DNA of 64,000 nt from Cereibacter johrii (GTDB lineage Bacteria > Pseudomonadota > Alphaproteobacteria > Rhodobacterales > Rhodobacteraceae), in NCBI RefSeq assembly GCF_001720585.1, contig NZ_MABH01000165.1, positions 27,674-91,673 on the forward strand, written 5' to 3'. The notes under the pieces were generated by a model that saw only the letters and a program-made list of their open reading frames with translations, was not told the DNA's origin and searched no databases. Numbering within the stretch: the first letter of the stretch is position 1; each line of letters opens with the position of its first letter. This document shows positions 1 to 8,376 of the stretch, in pieces. The position numbers and the translations under genes are program-made.

Positions 1-186
1 GATCGCCCGCAGAAGCCGCCGCTCCATGGTCTGGAACAGCGCGTCGGTGTCGGTCCCGGCTTTTACGACCTCGGCGTGATAGACGAAGAGCCGGGGCAGG
101 TAGAAGAGCCCCGCCATCCAGGCCAGCACCGAAATCACATGCAGCGACTTGGTCCACAGGTAGTAGTCGGCCAGGAACGTGCCCAT
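1..186 (-). CDS. hemJ: HemJ protoporphyrinogen IX oxidase (5' part)
   Basis: Only the first 62 codons are in the window. The protein begins MGTFLADYYLWTKSLHVISV and continues with AWMAGLFYLPRLFVYH. The membrane-embedded histidines and the LHVISVLAWMAGL stretch are typical of HemJ, the inner-membrane b-heme protein that oxidises protoporphyrinogen IX in many alphaproteobacteria. The ATG at 186 is preferred because GAGGAG lies about 6 bases upstream. An in-frame ATG at 213 has a poorly spaced Shine-Dalgarno. The gene runs away from the candidate origin. Confidence 0.85.
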   Translation of the reverse strand, partial: MGTFLADYYLWTKSLHVISVLAWMAGLFYLPRLFVYHAEVVKAGTDTDALFQTMERRLLRAI

Positions 187-324
187 CGTCGTCTCCTCGA
201 AGCGGTCGGCCATCCTCATAAGAAAAGAAAGATTAGAAGGGAATGATGCAGTAGGGCGCAGGGATAACTGGATTTCCGATCTTACCCCTGCGCTTGTCCA
301 CAAGGTTCCCTCTGGGGGCAGCGG

Positions 325-333
325 TGTGTATAA
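325..333 (-). promoter_or_regulatory. DnaA box (perfect TTATNCACA)
   Basis: The plus strand reads TGTGTATAA, which is TTATACACA on the minus strand and a full match to the bacterial DnaA box consensus. It lies 66 bases from the second perfect box in the same orientation. Confidence 0.6.
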
Positions 334-399
334 GTGTGGAGAATTTTTGGCCCCTCCGTGAAACACGCGTAATTACAGTCGGTTACGGAAATTATTCTG

Positions 400-408
400 T
401 GTGGATAA
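400..408 (-). promoter_or_regulatory. DnaA box (perfect TTATCCACA)
   Basis: The plus strand reads TGTGGATAA, the complement of the strongest DnaA box TTATCCACA. It sits at the right edge of a local AT-rich run (GGAAATTATTCTG), the arrangement expected next to an unwinding element. Confidence 0.65.
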
Positions 409-602
409 GTTTCAGGCGACCTCTCCCCAGCCATGGGAGAGGCGGTTCGTCCACGGCAGGCGGGAAGCTTCGTCCACGAGTGGACAACTGTGGCTCTTTG
501 CCCGATAACATGGCATCTTGACGGACCATCGGTCACCGACAGCCCGGCTTGTGCCGGATTCGCCGTCAGGAACAGAAGCAGACTATCCACAGCCTCCTCC
601 CC

Positions 603-1196
603 ATGCGCCTTCTTCTCGCCTCTGCCTCGGAAACGCGGCTCGCGCTCCTTCGGGCCGCGGGGCTGGAGCTCGAGGCCCTGCCCGCCCGCATCGACGAGGA
701 GGGCGTGCGCGGGGCGCTGGAGGCCGAGGGTGCCTCTCCGCTCGACGTGGCCGACACGCTGGCCGAGATGAAGGCGCAGAAGCTGGCCGAGCGGCACCGC
801 GAGGCGCTGGTTCTGGGCTGCGATCAGGTGCTGGCCTTCCGCCGCGAGGTCTGGGGCAAGGCCCCCTCGCCCAAGGCGCTGCGCGCCCAGCTCCTCCGGC
901 TGCGGGGCGAGACGCACAAGCTGATCTCGGCCGTCGTCCTCTACGAGGAGGGCCGCCCGGTCTGGCGCCATGCGGGCGAGGTGCGGCTCACGATGCGCGA
1001 CTTTTCCGACAGCTGGATCGACGGCTACATCGCCCGCAACTGGGAGGCCGTGCGCCATTCGGTCGGAGGCTACCATCTCGAAGGCGAAGGGGTGCGGCTC
1101 TTCTCGGCCGTCGAGGGGGATTATTTCACCGTCCTCGGCCTGCCGCTCCTGCCGCTCTTGAATTATCTGGGTCAAAGAGGCTTCATCCCGACATGA
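603..1196 (+). CDS. maf: Maf-like nucleotide pyrophosphatase
   Basis: A 197-residue protein beginning [20 protein letters not shown]. The N-terminal [10 protein letters not shown] corresponds to the Maf signature LASxSPRR, and GCDQVL corresponds to the GADTVV segment with the catalytic Asp. Maf proteins hydrolyse dTTP/UTP or modified nucleotides; the substrate cannot be fixed here. The ATG at 603 is chosen because homology starts there, although the frame is open further upstream into the origin. The stop overlaps the aroE start (ATGA), so maf-aroE-coaE-dnaQ reads as one transcript. Confidence 0.88.
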   Translation: MRLLLASASETRLALLRAAGLELEALPARIDEEGVRGALEAEGASPLDVADTLAEMKAQKLAERHREALVLGCDQVLAFRREVWGKAPSPKALRAQLLRLRGETHKLISAVVLYEEGRPVWRHAGEVRLTMRDFSDSWIDGYIARNWEAVRHSVGGYHLEGEGVRLFSAVEGDYFTVLGLPLLPLLNYLGQRGFIPT

Positions 1197-2032
1197 CGGA
1201 ACTCACGCGGATCCCGCTGGCGGGGGTGCTCGGATCGCCCATCGCCCACAGCCGGTCGCCGGCGCTGCACGGCTACTGGCTGAAGCGCTACGGGCTGAAG
1301 GGCCACTATATCCCGATGGACGTGGCGCAGGCCGACCTGCGCGACGTGCTGGCCACGATGCCGAAGATGGGGTTCGTCGGTTGCAACGTGACGATCCCGC
1401 ACAAGGAATCGGTGATCGGTCTGGCCGACATCGTGACCGACCGGGCGGCGCTGATCGGCGCGGCCAACACGCTGATCTTCAGCAAGGACGGCAAGATCCA
1501 CGCCGACAACACCGACGGGACCGGCTTCACCGCCAACCTGCGCCAGAATGCACCCGCCTGGCAGCCCCAGTCGGGGCCGGCGGTGGTCTGGGGCGCGGGC
1601 GGGGCCGCGCGCGCCGTCATCGCCGCGCTGATCGAGGTGGGCGTCCCCGAGATCCGGCTCGCGAACCGCAGCCGGGCGCGGGCCGACGCGCTCCGCTCGG
1701 ACTTCGGCGCCAAGGTGCATGTGCATGACTGGGTGCAGGCCGGCAACATCCTCGAAGATGCGATGACGGTCGTGAACACCACCTCGCTCGGCATGGTGGG
1801 CAAGCCCGAGTTTCGTGTGCCGCTCGATGCGCTGAACCCGAAGGCCGTGGTGACGGATCTCGTCTATGCGCCGCTGCGGACGCGGCTTCTGGTCGAGGCC
1901 GAGGCGGCGGGCTGCCGGACCGTGGACGGGCTCGGGATGCTCCTGCACCAGGCCGCGCCCGGCTTCGAGCGCTGGTTCGGCGTCCGGCCCGAGGTGGACG
2001 AGGAGACCCGGGCCGCCGTGCTGGCCGCATGA
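1193..2032 (+). CDS. aroE: Shikimate dehydrogenase
   Basis: A 279-residue enzyme reducing 3-dehydroshikimate to shikimate with NADPH in aromatic amino acid synthesis. The substrate site [10 protein letters not shown] is near residue 18, NVTIPHKE contains the catalytic Lys, and NTDGTGF contains the catalytic Asp. The nucleotide-binding [10 protein letters not shown] and NRSRARAD segments follow. Length is normal for AroE. It overlaps maf upstream and coaE downstream by four bases each, indicating translational coupling. Confidence 0.95.
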   Translation: MTELTRIPLAGVLGSPIAHSRSPALHGYWLKRYGLKGHYIPMDVAQADLRDVLATMPKMGFVGCNVTIPHKESVIGLADIVTDRAALIGAANTLIFSKDGKIHADNTDGTGFTANLRQNAPAWQPQSGPAVVWGAGGAARAVIAALIEVGVPEIRLANRSRARADALRSDFGAKVHVHDWVQAGNILEDAMTVVNTTSLGMVGKPEFRVPLDALNPKAVVTDLVYAPLRTRLLVEAEAAGCRTVDGLGMLLHQAAPGFERWFGVRPEVDEETRAAVLAA

Positions 2033-2622
2033 GACCCTTCCGCCTCGGCCTGACCGGCTCGATCGGCATGGGCAAGTCCACCACGGCCGCTCTCTTCGCG
2101 GAAGAGGGCGTGCCGGTGTGGGATGCGGATGCCGCCGTCCATCGGCTCTACGCGCCCGGAGGCGCGCTGGTGGGCCCCGTGGCGGACCTCTGCCCGGCCG
2201 CGCTTCAGGAGGACGCGGTAGACCGCGGCGCGCTCCGCGACTGGATCGCGGCCGATCCCACGGCCCTGCCCCGGCTCGAGGCGCTGGTCCATCCGGCGGT
2301 CGCGGCCGACCGGGCCGCCTTCCTCGCCCAGACCCGCGCCGACATCGTGCTTCTCGATATCCCGCTCCTCTACGAGAAGGGCTCCGAGGCCGAGATGGAT
2401 GCGGTCCTCCTGGTGACCGCGCCGCCCGCGCTGCAGCGGGCTCGCGTGCTCGGGCGCGGCACCATGACCGAGGCACAGTTCGAAGCGATCCTCGCCCGCC
2501 AGATGCCCGACCGCGAGAAGCGCGCCCGGGCGACCCACATCCTCGAGACGCTGGGCCTCGACGCCGCACGCGCCTATGTCCGGGCGCTCATCGCCCATAT
2601 CCGGGAGACCGCCGATGCGTGA
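2029..2622 (+). CDS. coaE: Dephospho-CoA kinase
   Basis: A 197-residue cytosolic kinase catalysing the last step of coenzyme A synthesis, phosphorylation of the 3'-OH of dephospho-CoA. The P-loop GLTGSIGMGKSTT is at residues 6-18, followed by the family segments VPVWDADAAVH and LLDIPLLYEKG. It starts inside the aroE stop (ATGA) and its 3' end overlaps dnaQ by eight bases. Confidence 0.95.
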   Translation: MRPFRLGLTGSIGMGKSTTAALFAEEGVPVWDADAAVHRLYAPGGALVGPVADLCPAALQEDAVDRGALRDWIAADPTALPRLEALVHPAVAADRAAFLAQTRADIVLLDIPLLYEKGSEAEMDAVLLVTAPPALQRARVLGRGTMTEAQFEAILARQMPDREKRARATHILETLGLDAARAYVRALIAHIRETADA

Positions 2623-3304
2623 GATCGTCCTCGACACAGAAACCACCGGCTTCGAGCCCTCCGAAGGACATCGGATCGTCGAGATCGGCGCGGTCGAGCT
2701 CTTCAACCACATGCCGACGGGGCGCACCTACCACCAATATATCAACCCCGAGCGGCCGATGCCGAACGAGGCCTTCGAGGTTCACGGCCTCGGAGACGAG
2801 TTCCTGCGCGACAAGCCGGTCTTTGCGACCATCGGACGCGCCTTCCTCGACTTCGTGGGCGAGGCTCGCCTCGTGATCCACAACGCCGCCTTCGACATGA
2901 AATTCCTGAATTTCGAGCTGGGGCGCGCCGGCCTGCCCCGCCTCGCGCCCGATCAGGCGCTCGACACGCTGGCGCTGGCGCGGCAGCGGTTTCCGGGCGC
3001 GCCCGCCACGCTCGACGCGCTCTGCCGCCGCTTCGGCGTCGACAATTCGGCGCGCGAGAAGCACGGGGCACTGCTCGACAGCGAGATCCTGGCAGAGGTC
3101 TATCTGGAACTGATCGGCGGGCGGCAGCCGGATTTCGGACTGGCCAGCTCGGCCGGGGCGCGTCCGGGCAGCCCCGAGGGCGAATGGCGCCCTCGGCCCC
3201 GGCCCGTGGCGCTGGCGCCGCGCATCACCGAGGAGGAGGCCGCCGCCCATGCCGCCTTCGTGGCGAAGCTGGGCGACGGCGCGATCTGGCTCAAGCGGGC
3301 CTGA
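2615..3304 (+). CDS. dnaQ: DNA polymerase III epsilon subunit (proofreading exonuclease)
   Basis: A 229-residue 3'-5' exonuclease of the replicase core. Exo I is DTETTGF near residue 7, Exo II HNAAFDMKFL, and Exo III EKHGALLDSEILA with the His and Asp of the DEDDh type. The C-terminal tail with SSAGARPG and LAPRITEEEAA probably binds the alpha subunit. The ATG at 2615 gives the conserved start MREIVLDTETTGF. A longer frame from 2576 lies inside coaE and adds no homology. Confidence 0.94.
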   Translation: MREIVLDTETTGFEPSEGHRIVEIGAVELFNHMPTGRTYHQYINPERPMPNEAFEVHGLGDEFLRDKPVFATIGRAFLDFVGEARLVIHNAAFDMKFLNFELGRAGLPRLAPDQALDTLALARQRFPGAPATLDALCRRFGVDNSAREKHGALLDSEILAEVYLELIGGRQPDFGLASSAGARPGSPEGEWRPRPRPVALAPRITEEEAAAHAAFVAKLGDGAIWLKRA

Positions 3305-3307
3305 GCC

Positions 3308-3808
3308 TCACTGAACGGGCTGGGCCGCCTTCTGCGCTTCGGCGCGGCGGGCCAGCTCCATCCGGTAGAGCGCGAGGAAATCGACCGTATCGACGTTCAG
3401 CGGCGGGAAGCCGCCGTCGCGCGTCACGTCCGAGATGATGCGGCGCACGAAGGGGAACAGCAGGCGCGGGCATTCGATCAGCAGGAACGGATGCAGCTGA
3501 TCTTCCGGCACGTTCTCGACATGGAAGATCCCGCCGTAGTCGAGCTCGAGCAGGAACAGCGTCTCGGTAGAGCCCGACTTGTTCTTCGAGGTCACCTTGA
3601 ACTTGGTGATGACCTCATACTGATGTTCCACCGACCGCTTGCGGGCGTCGAGGCTCACCTGCACCTGAATGTCGGGCTGGACGTCGCCGCCCTGAAGGCC
3701 CTTCTGGGCCACCATGTTCTCGAAGGACATGTCGCGCACATATTGCGCGAGCACCTGCATCCGGATCTGCGGTGCGGCCTCTGCGGGCGCTCCATTGGCA
3801 TCGGTCAT
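3308..3808 (-). CDS. secB: Protein-export chaperone SecB
   Basis: A 166-residue acidic tetrameric chaperone that holds preproteins unfolded and delivers them to SecA. It starts MTDANGAPAEAAPQIRMQVL. YVRDMSFENM and the later EDQLHPFLLIECPRLLFPF and GGFPPLNVDTVDFLALY match the SecB core. The start at 3808 has GGGAGAG a few bases upstream; an in-frame ATG 27 bases earlier lacks support. It is convergent with dnaQ, three bases apart, with no obvious terminator between. Confidence 0.94.
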   Translation of the reverse strand: MTDANGAPAEAAPQIRMQVLAQYVRDMSFENMVAQKGLQGGDVQPDIQVQVSLDARKRSVEHQYEVITKFKVTSKNKSGSTETLFLLELDYGGIFHVENVPEDQLHPFLLIECPRLLFPFVRRIISDVTRDGGFPPLNVDTVDFLALYRMELARRAEAQKAAQPVQ

Positions 3809-3868
3809 CTTGTCTCTCCCTGGGTCACGGGCCATTTGCGGCCGGTGTATCAGGTCGGCGGCTGCGCC

Positions 3869-4345
3869 TCAATGCCGCGTCCAGCCGGAGTTGCCCGGCG
3901 GCTGCGACGGCGGAGCCAGCGGATCGCGCACGGGCTCGATCTCGTGATAGTCCGCGTCGATGGGCGCATCGTCCCGCACCGGCCCGCGCCATGCGGTGCT
4001 GCGCACCTGCACATTGCGCCCGAGCCGGCGGATCAGCGCCCGCCGGACCGGCGGGATCAGAAGCAGCAGGCCCAGCGTGTCGGTGAAGAAGCCGGGCAGG
4101 ATCAGCAGCGCCGCCGCCAGCGATACGGCCGCGCCATCGGCCATCAGCACCAGCGGATCCATCCGCCGCGGCATCTGCAGCGCGGCCTGCATCTCGACCC
4201 CCTGCCGGCGCAGCAGGAAGACACCGAGCGCGGCCGTTCCGAAGATGATGAGCAGCGTGGCCAGAAGGCCGATCGCACCGCCGATGGTGACGAACAGCGC
4301 GATCTCGAGGATCGGCAGCGCGAGGATGGCCGCAAGTGGCCTCAT
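3869..4345 (-). CDS. fxsA: FxsA family membrane protein
   Basis: A 158-residue inner-membrane protein. Hydrophobic segments fall at about residues 5-22, 25-45 and 70-100, and the positively charged loop RRQGVEMQAALQMPRRMDP is typical of FxsA. The E. coli homologue influences phage T7 exclusion by F plasmid; its normal role is unknown. The tail is hydrophilic and proline-rich. The ATG at 4345 follows GAGGAG by about seven bases. It lies upstream of secB in the same direction. Confidence 0.85.
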   Translation of the reverse strand: MRPLAAILALPILEIALFVTIGGAIGLLATLLIIFGTAALGVFLLRRQGVEMQAALQMPRRMDPLVLMADGAAVSLAAALLILPGFFTDTLGLLLLIPPVRRALIRRLGRNVQVRSTAWRGPVRDDAPIDADYHEIEPVRDPLAPPSQPPGNSGWTRH

Positions 4346-4488
4346 GGGATGTCTCCTCTATCGAACGTCTTGCAGGCGCGGCGGTGGACTTGCCGCGGGG
4401 CCTCCCCTACATAGGGAGGGATCGCTATCCATACCAACCCCGATATGCCGCGGGACTTCAGGCCCGACGCCCCCGACCGAGGTTAAAA

Positions 4489-5148
4489 ATGAGTTCGTCC
4501 CTGATCCAACTGCTGGTGCTGGCCGGGATCGCCGTCTTTCTGATCATCAAGCTCAAGAGTGTTCTGGGCACCCGCGAAGGCTTCGAGAAGCCTGCGGTGC
4601 CGCTGGAAGATCCCAAACCGCGCACCCGGCGCGACTTCGAGGTGATCGAGGGCGGACCCGACCGCGACATCATCGACCATGTGACCGATGGCAGCCCCTC
4701 GGCCAAGGCGCTGGCGGGCATGAAGATGGCCGAACCCGGCTTCTCGGTGTCGGAATTCCTCACCGGCGCCCGCGGCGCTTATGAAATGATCGTGATGGCC
4801 TTCGAGAAGGGCGAGCTGGAGCAGATCCGGCCCTTCCTCTCGCCGGATGTGTTCGAAAGCTTCGAGGAGGCCGTGAAGGCCCGCGAGGCCGAGGGCCTGA
4901 GCGTCGAGGCCACCTTCCTCGGCCTGCGCGAGATCGACATCCACGAGGCCTCGTTCGACCGCGACACCCGCATCGGCCAGGTGGCGGTGCGCTTCGTGGG
5001 CGAGCTGACCTCGGTGGTGCGCGACCGGACGGGACAGGTGATCGAGGGCAGCCCGACCGAGGTCAAGCGTCAGCGCGACGTCTGGACCTTCGAGCGCCGC
5101 ATGGGCGCGAACGACCCGAACTGGCAACTCGTCGCCACCGGGGAGTGA
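4489..5148 (+). CDS. Tim44/TimA-domain membrane-associated protein
   Basis: A 219-residue protein with an N-terminal membrane anchor (LIQLLVLAGIAVFLIIKL, residues 5-22) and a soluble C-terminal Tim44-like domain from about residue 85. GEGSRE-type segments are absent, but the characteristic VRFVGELTSVVRDRTG and DVWTFERRMGANDPNWQLV are present. Alphaproteobacterial homologues (TimA) are ancestors of mitochondrial Tim44 and sit near secB and dnaA. The ATG at 4489 follows GAGGTTAAAA. It ends within one base of mltA. Confidence 0.85.
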   Translation: MSSSLIQLLVLAGIAVFLIIKLKSVLGTREGFEKPAVPLEDPKPRTRRDFEVIEGGPDRDIIDHVTDGSPSAKALAGMKMAEPGFSVSEFLTGARGAYEMIVMAFEKGELEQIRPFLSPDVFESFEEAVKAREAEGLSVEATFLGLREIDIHEASFDRDTRIGQVAVRFVGELTSVVRDRTGQVIEGSPTEVKRQRDVWTFERRMGANDPNWQLVATGE

Positions 5149-6173
5149 TGCGTGCCCTCGTCCGTGCGCTGGCGGTCTGTGCCGTGACGGCCGCCTCCGG
5201 CGGCGCGTCGGCGCAGGTTCTGGAGTTCGAGGCGCTCGACGGCTGGACGAAGGACGATCATGCCGCGGCGCTGGCCACTTTCCGGCAGACCTGCGACCTC
5301 CTGAAGGAGCCGGAGTGGCAGCCGCTCTGCCGGGTGGCGGCTGAGGCCGCCGAACGCCCCGAAGCCGCGCGCGAGTTCTTCGAGCTCTTCTTCCGGCCCG
5401 TGCAGGTGGGCGATCCGCCTGCCCTCTTCACCGGCTACTACGAGCCGGAGCTGGACGGTTCGCCGGTCCGCACCCCTCGCTTCGCCTGGCCGATCTATGC
5501 CCGCCCGCCCGAGTTGCAGGACGGCGCCGTCTGGCGCACCCGGGCCGAGATCGAGAGCGGGCTCCTCGCCGGGCGCGGGCTCGAGATCGCCTGGCTCGAC
5601 GATCCGGTCGAGGCCTTCTTCCTGCAGGTGCAGGGCTCGGGCCGGATCCGGATGCCCGACGGGCGGGTGGTGCGCGTGGGCTATGCGGGCAAGAACGGCC
5701 ATCCCTACGTCTCCGTCGGCAAGGAGATGGTCCGCCGCGGTCTCCTCCGGCTCGAGGAAGCCTCGGCGCAGACGATCCGGGCCTGGGTCCGGCGCAACCC
5801 GGCCGAGGGCGCGGCGCTTCTCGCGCTCAACCCCTCCTTCGTCTTCTTCCGCAAGCTGCCGCAGCTGGGCGCAGACCGGGGCCCCATCGGCGCGATGGGA
5901 CGGTCGATCACCACCCTGCGCAGCATCGCGGTCGATCCCCTGTTCACGCCCCTCGGCGCGCCGGTCTGGGTCGAGAAGTACGGGCACCGCCCGCTCCGGC
6001 GGCTCTTCGTGGCGCAGGATACCGGCGGGGCGATCAAGGGCATGCAGCGCGCGGACATCTTCTACGGCACCGGCGCCGCAGCGGGAGAGGTCGCGGGCGA
6101 GGTCAAGGACGGCGGGCGGATGATGGTGCTGCTGCCCATCGATCGCGCCTACGCCATGCTGCCCGAAAACTGA
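5148..6173 (+). CDS. mltA: Membrane-bound lytic transglycosylase MltA
   Basis: A periplasmic peptidoglycan-cleaving enzyme of 341 residues with an N-terminal signal ending in GGASAQ. The MltA domain shows FTGYYEPELDGS and FFLQVQGSGRI. The C-terminal 3D domain contains LFVAQDTGGAIKGMQRADIF with catalytic Asp residues. No lipobox cysteine is visible, so it may be soluble rather than lipid-anchored. The ATG at 5148 overlaps the Tim44-gene stop (TGATG); a GTG one codon earlier is also possible. Confidence 0.9.
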   Translation: MRALVRALAVCAVTAASGGASAQVLEFEALDGWTKDDHAAALATFRQTCDLLKEPEWQPLCRVAAEAAERPEAAREFFELFFRPVQVGDPPALFTGYYEPELDGSPVRTPRFAWPIYARPPELQDGAVWRTRAEIESGLLAGRGLEIAWLDDPVEAFFLQVQGSGRIRMPDGRVVRVGYAGKNGHPYVSVGKEMVRRGLLRLEEASAQTIRAWVRRNPAEGAALLALNPSFVFFRKLPQLGADRGPIGAMGRSITTLRSIAVDPLFTPLGAPVWVEKYGHRPLRRLFVAQDTGGAIKGMQRADIFYGTGAAAGEVAGEVKDGGRMMVLLPIDRAYAMLPEN

Positions 6174-6769
6174 TGGCCCGCCGGCGCACCCTCCGTCCCG
6201 ACGAGGAAGAGCTGTGGCAGGCCGTGGCGCGGTCGGCCCAGCCGCTCCATCCGGCCCGCATCCGCACGCATCTGCCCAAGGACGAGCCCGCCCCCCGCGC
6301 GCCCGAGCCACAGGTGCAGGTTCCGGCCTTTCCGCATTTCCGGGTGGGCGAGAAGGTGCGCCACGGCACCTCCCACAACCTCGTGCCGCCGCTGCGCGAC
6401 CATCTCGCGGCCCAGCCGCTGCGGATGGATGCCAAGAACTTCGCCCGCATGTCGCGGGGCAAGCTCTCGCCCGAGGCGCGGATCGACCTGCATGGCATGA
6501 CCCTCACCGAGGCCCATCCCGAGCTCATCCGCTTCGTGCTGAACGCCCATGCCGACGGGCTGCGGCTGGTGCTCGTCATCACCGGCAAGGGCAGCCGCCG
6601 GCCGGACGATCACGGGCCGATCCCGCAGCGGCAGGGGGTGCTGCGCCATCAGGTGCCGCAATGGCTCAGGATGCCGCCGCTCGGGGCCGCGGTGCTGCAG
6701 GTGGCGGTGGCGCATCTGAAGCACGGCGGCGAGGGCGCCTATTACGTCTATCTCCGCCGCGGCCGCTGA
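6173..6769 (+). CDS. Smr/MutS2-type domain protein
   Basis: A 198-residue protein with a basic N terminus (MARRRTLRPDEEELW) and a C-terminal Smr domain from about residue 95. The LDLHGMT-like motif reads IDLHGMTLTEAH, and VLVITGKGSRR supplies the TGKG motif of Smr nucleases. Smr domains nick DNA or cleave RNA; the target here is unknown. Its start overlaps the mltA stop by one base. Nothing suggestive lies between its end and the convergent glyoxalase-like gene. Confidence 0.88.
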   Translation: MARRRTLRPDEEELWQAVARSAQPLHPARIRTHLPKDEPAPRAPEPQVQVPAFPHFRVGEKVRHGTSHNLVPPLRDHLAAQPLRMDAKNFARMSRGKLSPEARIDLHGMTLTEAHPELIRFVLNAHADGLRLVLVITGKGSRRPDDHGPIPQRQGVLRHQVPQWLRMPPLGAAVLQVAVAHLKHGGEGAYYVYLRRGR

Positions 6770-6796
6770 GGCCCGCCATTCGCGCTTCGCGAACGG

Positions 6797-7210
6797 TCAG
6801 GCCCAGATCGAGGGGTCGGCGAACTCGATGGAATTGCCTCCCGGATCGCGGACATAGACCGAGCGCGCGCCGTTCGGCCAGTGGAAGTCCGCCTCGATCT
6901 CGACGCCCGCGGCCTCCATCCGCTGCCGCCAGAGGTCGAGCGCCTCGGGCGGGACGGCGAAGCAATAATGCCCCTGCCCGCGCATCCCGTGCGGCGGCAC
7001 CGGCAGGTCCGGGTTGCCGCCCGGCACCTCCGTCTCGGCGGGGTTGAACACCAGCAGCACGCCCTCGCCCACGCGGAAGAAGATGTGCCGGCCCGTCGCG
7101 CGGGTCACCACGGGCAGGCCGATCAGATCGCCGTAGAAGGCTTCGGCCGCCGCGAGGTCCGTCACATAGAGCGCGGATTCGAGCGTGCCGAGGATCGGAG
7201 GATGGGTCAT
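6797..7210 (-). CDS. VOC/glyoxalase-superfamily protein
   Basis: A 137-residue protein of the vicinal-oxygen-chelate fold. Repeat 1 contains YVTDLAAAEAFYGDLIGLPV and repeat 2 ends VYVRDPGGNSIEFADPSIW, with potential metal ligands Glu and His (GQGHYCFAV). It is a small lyase, dioxygenase or resistance-type enzyme, not further assignable. The ATG at 7210 has AAGGAG eight bases upstream, inside the 3' end of the LacI-family gene. The two overlap by four bases and are probably cotranscribed. Confidence 0.8.
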   Translation of the reverse strand: MTHPPILGTLESALYVTDLAAAEAFYGDLIGLPVVTRATGRHIFFRVGEGVLLVFNPAETEVPGGNPDLPVPPHGMRGQGHYCFAVPPEALDLWRQRMEAAGVEIEADFHWPNGARSVYVRDPGGNSIEFADPSIWA

Positions 7211-8226
7211 GGCAGATCTCCTTGGCATGGGGGTGGCGGGGCGACGCTCTGGCGGCGGATCAACTCCACCGGCAGCAGTTCCGACGGTCCGCCGAGAGCG
7301 CGCGCCTCGATCATGGCTGACAGCAGTTCGCCCGCCCTTCGGCCGATCTGGCGCCGCGGCTGGCGGATGGTGGTGAGGGGCGGCACCAGATGGGCGGCCA
7401 CCTCGATATCGTCGAAGCCCACCACCGACACGTCCGAGGGCACCGAGATGCCCGCATGCTGCAGCGCGCCCATGAAACCGCAGGCCGTCTCGTCCGAGGC
7501 GCAGAAGACCGCCGTCGGCCGCTCCTTGAGGCCGAGCCAGGTCATCGCGGCGGCCGAGCCCGAGGCAAGCCCGAAGTCGCCGCGGAAGATCCAGTCCTCG
7601 CGCAGGGGCAGCCCCAGCGCCTCGAGCGCCCGGCGAGCGCCCGCCAGACGGCTCTCGGTCAGCACATTGCCCGCGGGCCCCATCGCATGTCCGATGCGCC
7701 GGTGGCCCATCTCGTGCAGATGCCGGATCGCGATCTCGGCGCCCGCGGCATTGTCCACCCGCACCGAGGGCAGCGTCTCGCCCATCCATTCGCAGGCGAG
7801 GATCACCGGCGGGCGCCGCCGCGTGGCCAGCGCCTCCTCGGGCAGGGTGCCGTCGAAGACCACCACGCCGTCCGCCAGCCCGCTCTCGAGATAATAGGTC
7901 AGGCGCCCCGCCGGATCGGTGTGGGTGTCCGCGATCAGAAGCCCGTAGCCCGCAGGCGTCAGCACCGAGGCGAGGCCGGACAGGATCTCGGAGAAGAACG
8001 GGTTGGCGAGGTTCGGCACCAGCGCCAGAATGCTGCCCGTGCGCCGCCGCCGGAGGTTCCGCGCCATCGGATTGGCGACATAACCCGTCTCGCGCACGGC
8101 CCGCAGCACCGCCTCGCGCGTGGGCTCGGCCACCCGATCAGGGTGGGACAAGGCCCGGCTGACGGTCGCGGTCGACACGCCGGAAAGACGTGCAACATCT
8201 TGAATCGTGGCAACTTTCTGCCGCAT
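7207..8226 (-). CDS. LacI-family transcriptional regulator
   Basis: A 339-residue regulator. The N-terminal helix-turn-helix and hinge read ATIQDVARLSGVSTATVSRA and YVANPMARNLRRRRTG, followed by a periplasmic-binding-type effector domain ending in RQSVAPPPP. The start at 8226 (MRQKVATIQDVARL) places the HTH at the extreme N terminus as usual. Two LacI-type operators lie just upstream in the divergent promoter region. It very likely represses the sugar operon at 8377-14043 and itself. The inducer is unknown, probably the transported sugar or a derivative. Confidence 0.93.
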   Translation of the reverse strand: MRQKVATIQDVARLSGVSTATVSRALSHPDRVAEPTREAVLRAVRETGYVANPMARNLRRRRTGSILALVPNLANPFFSEILSGLASVLTPAGYGLLIADTHTDPAGRLTYYLESGLADGVVVFDGTLPEEALATRRRPPVILACEWMGETLPSVRVDNAAGAEIAIRHLHEMGHRRIGHAMGPAGNVLTESRLAGARRALEALGLPLREDWIFRGDFGLASGSAAAMTWLGLKERPTAVFCASDETACGFMGALQHAGISVPSDVSVVGFDDIEVAAHLVPPLTTIRQPRRQIGRRAGELLSAMIEARALGGPSELLPVELIRRQSVAPPPPCQGDLP

Positions 8227-8270
8227 GACGCCTCGCTGTTCTGCGACATCCTGCGCCGCAGGAAAATCGT

Positions 8271-8284
8271 TGTAAACGTTTGTC
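8271..8284. promoter_or_regulatory. LacI-type operator 1
   Basis: TGTAAACGTTTGTC contains the core palindrome AAACGTTT with the central CG typical of LacI-family sites. It lies 45 bases upstream of the regulator start. Its centre is 32 bases, about three helical turns, from operator 2. Confidence 0.65.
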
Positions 8285-8302
8285 GTGCGTCTATAGTGAC
8301 TC

Positions 8303-8316
8303 TGCAAACGATTACA
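8303..8316. promoter_or_regulatory. LacI-type operator 2
   Basis: The minus strand reads TGTAATCGTTTGCA, matching operator 1 at 11 of 14 positions (shared TGTAA-CGTTTG). It is 60 bases upstream of the sugar operon start. The paired, phase-aligned sites suggest cooperative repression of both divergent units. Confidence 0.65.
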
Positions 8317-8376
8317 TCAACGACAGCGGTCGCGATGGAGGAGTTGCGCCGGTGGCGACCGGAGGGAGGAAATCGC

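Larger units (their letters stand above)
187..602. other. Candidate chromosomal replication origin (oriC)
   Basis: This 416-bp gene-free gap lies between hemJ and maf. It holds two perfect TTATNCACA DnaA boxes on the minus strand (325-333 and 400-408) and one-mismatch boxes at 294-302 (TTGTCCACA) and 583-591 (CTATCCACA). It also has an inverted repeat GTCCAC-GA-GTGGAC at 472-485 and AT-rich patches near 214-260 and 340-410. In Caulobacter and relatives oriC lies beside the maf-aroE-coaE-dnaQ-secB block. The same order here supports the call. GC skew was not computed. Confidence 0.65.
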
